From positions 310,001 to 374,000 of the forward strand of contig NZ_AUUA01000001.1 of NCBI RefSeq assembly GCF_000439085.1: a stretch of 64,000 bases of DNA, in the 5' to 3' direction. This document shows, piece after piece, positions 59,220 through 64,000 of this stretch (positions within the stretch are counted from its first letter, which is position 1; every line of letters begins with the position of its first letter). Below the pieces are notes generated by a model. The model did not search any database. It was not told the origin of the DNA and saw only the letters and a program-made list of their open reading frames with translations. The position numbers and the translations under genes are program-made. The stretch is from Leminorella grimontii ATCC 33999 = DSM 5078 (GTDB lineage: Bacteria > Pseudomonadota > Gammaproteobacteria > Enterobacterales > Enterobacteriaceae).

Positions 59220-60110
59220 TTGACCGGCGTACTTCATGCCCAGCACACAAACGTCGGCCAGTATGCCTCACCGCTTCCCGTTAATGGACTAACGCCCGTG
59301 CGCAAACCGCTGTCTTCTTATCATCCCGTACTTTATCGGCTAAGGGTCGAACAGCGCAGGCTGTTTCGGCGGTTAAGCTGGCGCTTCTCCTCTCGCCGGT
59401 ATGCAAGCCGCATCGATCCCAATCGCCTTGAATATCGCTTTATCAAGCATACGTCCAAGCTTATCCGCAGGCTGGGAGACTGCGACATGGCGTTGCAGCA
59501 TAACAAAGTAATTAACCTGCGCCTGGCGACGGCAGCGACCAGCGGCATCGTTATCGGCCCCGGTGAGTACTTTTCTTTCTGTAAACTGGTAGGGAAGCCC
59601 ACCCGCAGCCGCGGCTTTGTGGAAGGCATGGAGCTGTCGTTTGGCGAAGCGAGGAGCGGCGTCGGCGGCGGAATTTGCCAGTTAAGCAACCTGATTCACT
59701 GGATGGCGCTGCATTCGCCGCTGAAGGTGGTTGAGCGAGCCAATCACAGCTTCGATCCTTTCCCTGACGAAGGGCGCATTTTGCCGTTTGGCTCCGGCGC
59801 CGCCATTTTTTATAACTATATCGATTTGGTGCTCTATAACCCAACGCAAGACACCTTCCAACTGGTGTTTAACGTCGCCGAACATCAGTTGGAGGGCGAG
59901 CTGCTGTGTACCGTGCAAAGAGACGTTAAATATCACGTTTATCAAAAGGAACACCGGTTCGTGCGCGAAGGGAAGGCGGTGTATCGTCACAACGAGATCT
60001 GGCGGGACATATCAACCAAAGGGCAGGATCCGCAGATCCTGACGTCAGAGCGCCTGTACCACAATCGCGTCATCGTTAAGTATTCGGTTGATGACGCGAT
60101 GCTTTCCTGA
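59220..60110 (+). CDS. VanW-family protein
   Basis: A protein of 296 residues with the VanW domain: GIVIGPGEYFSFCKLVGKPT, RGFVEGMELSFGEARSGVGGGICQLSNLI and ERANHSFDPFPDEGRILPFGSGAAIFYNYIDL. VanW proteins are accessory in some glycopeptide clusters but occur widely outside them; nothing here indicates vancomycin resistance. No signal peptide is seen. The start is unclear: the ORF opens with TTG at 59220, only 2-3 bases after AGGAGA, and a GTG at 59298 is another in-frame choice; there is no ATG before the conserved part. It is divergent from the purine operon. Confidence 0.8.
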   Translation: MTGVLHAQHTNVGQYASPLPVNGLTPVRKPLSSYHPVLYRLRVEQRRLFRRLSWRFSSRRYASRIDPNRLEYRFIKHTSKLIRRLGDCDMALQHNKVINLRLATAATSGIVIGPGEYFSFCKLVGKPTRSRGFVEGMELSFGEARSGVGGGICQLSNLIHWMALHSPLKVVERANHSFDPFPDEGRILPFGSGAAIFYNYIDLVLYNPTQDTFQLVFNVAEHQLEGELLCTVQRDVKYHVYQKEHRFVREGKAVYRHNEIWRDISTKGQDPQILTSERLYHNRVIVKYSVDDAMLS

Positions 60111-60156
60111 AACCGCCGCGCTTGCGCGAGGTCGAGAAAGCGCGACGGTGGTTAAC

Positions 60157-60360
60157 TCAGCGCGGGATTTTTCTTAGCTCGGTAACGGGAACGCCGCCGA
60201 TACCCCAGTTGTCGGTATCGACCTCGTCAATCACGACGACGGTCGTGGCCGGATTTTTATTCAGCACGTCCACCAAAAGCTGGGTGACGCCTTCTATCAA
60301 CTGCTTTTTCTGTTCCTGAGTTGCGCCTTCGCGCGTGATTTTGATGTTAACGTAGGGCAT
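60157..60360 (-). CDS. 4-oxalocrotonate tautomerase-family protein
   Basis: A small tautomerase of 67 residues. MPYVNIKITREGATQEQKKQ leaves Pro at the N-terminus after Met removal, which is the catalytic base of the family, and VVVIDEVDTDNWGIGG is the conserved central strand and turn. It would form hexamers or dimers. The substrate is not evident; in length it falls between the classical 62-residue enzyme and PptA-type proteins. It is monocistronic and convergent with the VanW gene. Confidence 0.85.
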   Translation of the reverse strand: MPYVNIKITREGATQEQKKQLIEGVTQLLVDVLNKNPATTVVVIDEVDTDNWGIGGVPVTELRKIPR

Positions 60361-60530
60361 GAAAAGGCTCCGTTTAGTTGTATAACACTTTCTTTTGAAG
60401 TATGACTAAGGAGGTCGCGTTTCTCCATAGCTGGCTGTGTCAGTTGGGCGGTAGCGCAAAAAACGGTATTCTAACGTTGAGACCACGCTTTCATTTTGTA
60501 TTTTTCTTAGCGCAAGGGTAGCCGCTTTTT

Positions 60531-62078
60531 ATGACCTTATCCATCATGTTGCAGGGAACCGCGTCGGACGTTGGTAAGAGCGTCTTGACCGCAGGCCTGT
60601 GCCGTATTTTCCGACAGGATGGCCTTCGCGTTGCGCCGTTTAAATCGCAAAATATGGCGCTGAATTCAGGCATTACGGCCAGCGGGGAAGAAATGGGGCG
60701 AGCCCAGATCTTTCAGGCCGAAGCCGCAGGCATTGCCCCCGACGTGCGAATGAACCCCATATTGCTTAAGCCGACCAGCGACTGTCGGGCCCAGGTTGTG
60801 CTGATGGGGAAAGCGCTTAGCGATATGGAAGCCCAAAGCTACCACCAGAGCAAACCGCGCCTGATGGAAATCGTTGAACGGGCCTACCGCAGCCTGGCGG
60901 ATGAATTCGACGCAATCGTAATCGAAGGCGCAGGCAGCCCGGCGGAGATCAACCTGCGCGAAGGCGATCTGGTCAATATGGGGCTGGCCGAGCGAGTCGA
61001 TGCACCGGTTATTTTAGTCGCCGATATCGATCGCGGCGGCGTTTTTGCCGCCATTTACGGCACGCTGGCTTTGCTGTCGGAAGAGGAACGCACCAGAATT
61101 AAGGGCGTTATTATCAATAAGTTTCGAGGCGACATCGCACTGCTGGCGCCCGGCGTTGACGCCATTGAAAAGCTGACCGGCGTACCGGTACTGGGCGTAA
61201 TGCCGTTTATGACGCTGTCTTTGGAAGACGAGGACAGTGTAGGCGTTAGCCAAAACAAGTACCGGCAACTGCGGCGAGCCAAAGGCGAAGAGCTGGACGT
61301 TGCCGTCATTCACCTGCCGTATATGTCTAACTTCACCGATTTTAATGCACTGGCCGCTCAGCCTGACGTCCTTTTGCGCTATGTGGCGCGCGGAGAGACG
61401 ATTGGTTATCCGGATCTGCTGATTATTCCCGGAAGTAAAAATACGATAGGGGATCTGAACTATCTGCACGACAGCGGATTGGCGGATGAGGTACGCAGGC
61501 TTTCTACGCTCGGCGTACCGATCGTGGGCATTTGCGGCGGCTATCAGATGCTGGGGCGGCGCGTATTCGACGGCGTGGAGTCCGGCATTGAGGAATGCGA
61601 GGGGCTGGGGCTGCTGCCGATTGAGACGCGTTTTTTCCCGCAGAAAACGACGGCGCAGGTGAGTGCCACAATTGATTCACCGAAGGGAACGGGCATTTTT
61701 TCCTCGTTTGGTGAAATCCCTATTACCGGTTATGAAATTCACATGGGGCAGACGGTGGGCTGTGCGCCCTTATCTTCATTCTGCCGCCTGAACGCCCGTA
61801 ACGGAGCGGCCGTTTGCGAGACGGACGGCGCGATAAACGCGGAAGGCAACGTGATGGGCAGCTATCTGCACGGCCTGTTTGACGAAGGGCCGTTTGCCAG
61901 AACGTTGCTCAACCGGCTTCGACTGCGCAAGGGGCTCGCGCCGCTTGCGCAGGATAGCGGCTTTAGCGCCTTCAAAGAGCAGGAGTACGAAAGGCTGGCG
62001 CGCCAGATGCGCGCCAGCATCGATATCGAACGGATCTATCGTATTATGCGACAAACCGCCGCGGTGGAGCGGTTATGA
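60531..62078 (+). CDS. cbiP: Cobyric acid synthase
   Basis: Amidates adenosyl-cobyrinic acid a,c-diamide at four side chains, using glutamine and ATP, to give adenosylcobyric acid (CbiP in Salmonella, CobQ in others). The N-terminal BioD-like ATPase has [16 protein letters not shown] (P-loop at 9-18) and the Walker-B-like [14 protein letters not shown]; the C-terminal type 1 glutaminase has [11 protein letters not shown] (Cys335) and a GSYLHGLFD His. 515 residues. It is the first gene of cbiP-cobU-cobS-cobC; no B12 riboswitch was recognised in the 170 bases upstream. Confidence 0.95.
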   Translation: MTLSIMLQGTASDVGKSVLTAGLCRIFRQDGLRVAPFKSQNMALNSGITASGEEMGRAQIFQAEAAGIAPDVRMNPILLKPTSDCRAQVVLMGKALSDMEAQSYHQSKPRLMEIVERAYRSLADEFDAIVIEGAGSPAEINLREGDLVNMGLAERVDAPVILVADIDRGGVFAAIYGTLALLSEEERTRIKGVIINKFRGDIALLAPGVDAIEKLTGVPVLGVMPFMTLSLEDEDSVGVSQNKYRQLRRAKGEELDVAVIHLPYMSNFTDFNALAAQPDVLLRYVARGETIGYPDLLIIPGSKNTIGDLNYLHDSGLADEVRRLSTLGVPIVGICGGYQMLGRRVFDGVESGIEECEGLGLLPIETRFFPQKTTAQVSATIDSPKGTGIFSSFGEIPITGYEIHMGQTVGCAPLSSFCRLNARNGAAVCETDGAINAEGNVMGSYLHGLFDEGPFARTLLNRLRLRKGLAPLAQDSGFSAFKEQEYERLARQMRASIDIERIYRIMRQTAAVERL

Positions 62079-62635
62079 TTTTGATTACCGGCGGAGCCCG
62101 AAGCGGAAAGAGCAAAACGGCGGAGCGACTGGCTAACGAAGCGGCTGCAAGGCTCGGCCGAGACGTACTGTATATCGCGACCGCGCTGCCTACTGATGAA
62201 GAGATGGCGGAAAGGATTGCTCGCCACAGGCGGTCAAGGCCGCAGGGATGGCATACTTATGAAGGCCATAGCCGGTTGGGCGATGCGGTGCGCGAACGGT
62301 CAAATACCCATTCGGTTATCCTTTTGGAATGCGTGACGACCCTGCTGACGAACCTGCTGTTTGACTGGGCGGACGGGCGAGATCCGCAGTCGTTGGACTA
62401 CGGGGCTCTGGAGCGCTGGCTGGCGGTTGAAATTGACGATCTGCTGGAGGCTTGCCGTACGGTGGACGGCGAGGTGATTATTGTCACTAACGAACTGGGG
62501 TGGGGCGTCGTACCGGATAATACGCTGTCGCGGCGGTTTATCGACATCGCCGGGCGAGTAAACCAAAAGATGGCGGAACGGGCGGACGAGGTCTACCTGA
62601 CGGTGTCCGGCATCGAGGTAAAAATAAAGGGCTAA
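62075..62635 (+). CDS. cobU: Adenosylcobinamide kinase / guanylyltransferase
   Basis: Phosphorylates adenosylcobinamide and couples it to GMP, activating the lower-ligand attachment site. The P-loop GGARSGKS is at residues 6-13; [19 protein letters not shown] with the guanylylated His, [12 protein letters not shown], and [13 protein letters not shown] are CobU signatures. 186 residues. Its ATG overlaps the cbiP stop (ATGA). Confidence 0.96.
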   Translation: MILITGGARSGKSKTAERLANEAAARLGRDVLYIATALPTDEEMAERIARHRRSRPQGWHTYEGHSRLGDAVRERSNTHSVILLECVTTLLTNLLFDWADGRDPQSLDYGALERWLAVEIDDLLEACRTVDGEVIIVTNELGWGVVPDNTLSRRFIDIAGRVNQKMAERADEVYLTVSGIEVKIKG

Positions 62636-62640
62636 TTATC

Positions 62641-63393
62641 ATGAGAGCATTCTTCAGGCTGTTTTTACTGTCGCTACAGTTTCTTACTCGAATCCCCGTT
62701 CCAGGGCGCTATACCGATCCGGTCCCGCTCGCTGACTATCGCCAAATGATTAAAGCGTTTCCCCTCGCAGGACTGGTTGTCGGCCTGTGCAGCGCGTTTG
62801 TGTTTTCAATCACTCAACTGTGGTGGGGGAACCTGCTGGCGGCGGCCTTTGCGGTGCTTACCGTCGCAATGATAACCGGCGCTTTCCACTTGGACGGCCT
62901 AGCGGATACGGCTGACGGCATTTTCTCTTCCCGCCCCAGGGAACGCATGTTGGAAATTATGCGCGACAGCCGTATCGGCACGCAGGGCGCGCTGGCGCTG
63001 ATTTTTAAGGTTGTGTTACACGTGCTGGCGATTTATCAGATAGCGGAAAGTAAACCTTCCGCTATCGGGCTACTGATTGCCGCGCCCGTGGTCGGGCGTT
63101 CGCTTGGCGCGTTGCTGATGTATCGGCAGCGCTATGCGAGAGAAAGCGGCATGGGAAATCTGTTTATCGGTAATATCAGCGCAGGTGAATTTTACACGGC
63201 GCTTATTTTGGGGGCGATGTTGACGTTCCTTTTCGCCGGTGGCTACGGCGTGCTGATGGCGGCGGCAAGCGGCGTTTTCCTGCTGGTGTATCGCGCCATG
63301 ATTCAGAATAAGCTGGGCGGCCAAACCGGAGATACGGTGGGCGCCGGTATTGAAATTTCGGAACTGGTGTTCCTTTTGCTGATGGCGCACTGA
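62641..63393 (+). CDS. cobS: Adenosylcobinamide-GDP ribazoletransferase (cobalamin synthase)
   Basis: An inner membrane enzyme that joins adenosylcobinamide-GDP and alpha-ribazole (phosphate) to give cobalamin. LQFLTRIPVPG at the start, FPLAGLVVGL, and the Mg-binding HLDGLADTADGIFSSRPRERMLEIMRDSRIGTQGA-type segment (His and Asp near residues 80-110) are diagnostic. About seven helices, 250 residues. It starts 5 bases after cobU. Confidence 0.95.
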   Translation: MRAFFRLFLLSLQFLTRIPVPGRYTDPVPLADYRQMIKAFPLAGLVVGLCSAFVFSITQLWWGNLLAAAFAVLTVAMITGAFHLDGLADTADGIFSSRPRERMLEIMRDSRIGTQGALALIFKVVLHVLAIYQIAESKPSAIGLLIAAPVVGRSLGALLMYRQRYARESGMGNLFIGNISAGEFYTALILGAMLTFLFAGGYGVLMAAASGVFLLVYRAMIQNKLGGQTGDTVGAGIEISELVFLLLMAH

Positions 63394-63396
63394 CGG

Positions 63397-64000
63397 ATGC
63401 GGATTTACTTTGTGCGCCACGGCGAGACGCAGGTCAATCAACGCGGCGTTTATGCGGGCCTAACCGATTACGGACTTAATGAAAGCGGCGTAGAGCAGGG
63501 GAAGCGCTTGGCGAAAGCCATCGGCCACCTGCCGTTTGACGTCGCCGTTGCGAGCGGCCTGCGGCGAACCCGGCAGACGGCGTTTCTGATTGCGCCGGAC
63601 GCGCGCTGTGAGCCGATTGAAGAATTCAACGAGATAGCCTTTGGCGAATGGGAAGACCGTCACTATCAGGAAATTGCGCTTAACGACGCAGAGAACTATG
63701 AAAAATGGTGCGCCGACTGGCAAAGCGTCGCGCCGCCTGCGGGCGAAAGCTTTGAGCATTTTTCCGCGCGTATTGCACAGACCTTTAGTGCATGGTTAAA
63801 ACGGGCGGAAGAGGCCTCGTTCGAAACGGTGCTGTTCGTCGGGCACCAGGGTACGCTGCGCTGTATTCTTCTTTCCCTATTGAACATGCCGCCGGGCGCG
63901 TTCTGGCACTTCACCTTTTCTCATGGCGCTTACAGCGTCGTGGACATTCATCATGGGCACGCGGTTGTTCGTCAGCTAAACGTTGACGCCTTACCGCACG
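63397..64000 (+). CDS. cobC: Alpha-ribazole phosphatase (runs off right edge)
   Basis: A histidine phosphatase that removes the phosphate from alpha-ribazole-5-phosphate or cobalamin-5-phosphate. It begins 3 bases after cobS with MRIYFVRHGET; the catalytic RHG is at 7-9. LRRTRQTA and the second catalytic His in LFVGHQGTLRCIL (near 148) follow. About 201 codons are present without a stop, close to the usual 200-205, so only the last few residues are missing. It completes the cbiP-cobU-cobS-cobC operon. Confidence 0.94.
   Translation, partial: MRIYFVRHGETQVNQRGVYAGLTDYGLNESGVEQGKRLAKAIGHLPFDVAVASGLRRTRQTAFLIAPDARCEPIEEFNEIAFGEWEDRHYQEIALNDAENYEKWCADWQSVAPPAGESFEHFSARIAQTFSAWLKRAEEASFETVLFVGHQGTLRCILLSLLNMPPGAFWHFTFSHGAYSVVDIHHGHAVVRQLNVDALPH

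Noticed and set aside
60361-60530. Cobalamin riboswitch before cbiP
   Set aside because: The stretch is only 170 bases and no B12-box (GCCACTG-like) or the expected multi-stem layout could be seen.

Overview
The window reads as chromosomal DNA of an Enterobacterales bacterium. Nearly every housekeeping protein (DusC, MoeAB, FolE, YeiB, SanA, MaeA, YohJK, SbcB, RarD, YeeZ, the complete his operon, ArtPIQM, NikR, YqhD, FucO, YccJ, YgbA) is collinear in length and motifs with its Escherichia coli counterpart, but gene order differs and several loci are absent from E. coli. A non-Enterobacteriaceae family such as Budviciaceae, Hafniaceae or Yersiniaceae would fit, but the sequence alone does not settle this. 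No rRNA, tRNA, CRISPR array, insertion sequence or intact prophage was seen.

Layout. 1-6.4 kb: 5' end of glgB, yedI, a tandem pair of pbpG-type D-Ala-D-Ala endopeptidases, a membrane protein of unknown function, dusC and a small zinc-ribbon protein. 6.5-14.7 kb: moeAB, folE-yeiB, sanA, maeA and yohJK. 14.7-18.7 kb: a PuuP-type putrescine importer with a long leader and overlapping upstream ORF, then two tandem paralogous exported proteins of unknown function. 18.8-26.8 kb: rarD, sbcB, a GNAT enzyme, small secreted or membrane proteins, a short YadA-type trimeric autotransporter in very AT-rich DNA, ygbA with a likely NsrR site, and an orphan fucO. 26.7-32.2 kb: a GNAT enzyme, then a sugar-acid operon (MFS importer, sugar isomerase-like TIM barrel, PGDH_C-type dehydrogenase) best explained as D-apionate catabolism (ApnO/OiaC), its NanR/FadR-type regulator, and a coupled small EF-Tu-like barrel protein. 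32.2-33 kb: a HicAB toxin-antitoxin module with a clear repeated operator. 34.3-41.6 kb: hisGDCBHAFI with the His-rich leader peptide and attenuator, next to a lone GH19 muramidase gene and yeeZ. 43.6-46.4 kb: a 900-residue classical autotransporter. 46.8-53.9 kb: artPIQM, a PAP2 phosphatase, nikR with an unusual His-rich tail, a Sel1-repeat protein, yqhD and yccJ. 53.9-59.1 kb: a purine operon (NCS2 permease, a divergent adenine-deaminase homologue, canonical adenine deaminase) headed by two PurR boxes, a 12-residue leader ORF and a strong leader terminator. 59.2-64 kb: a VanW-family gene, a tautomerase, and the cobalamin late-step operon cbiP-cobU-cobS-cobC, which runs off the right edge.

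The most interesting items are: the purine operon with its divergent deaminase (one metal-ligand His replaced by Cys, other catalytic motifs lost) and its apparent double control by PurR and attenuation; the putative D-apionate operon with a 21-bp repeated operator and a 35-codon ORF between the repeats; the pair of Cys-conserved exported paralogues; the leader ORF of the putrescine importer; and NikR with a C-terminal histidine cluster. All functional calls are from sequence reading only; no database search was run.
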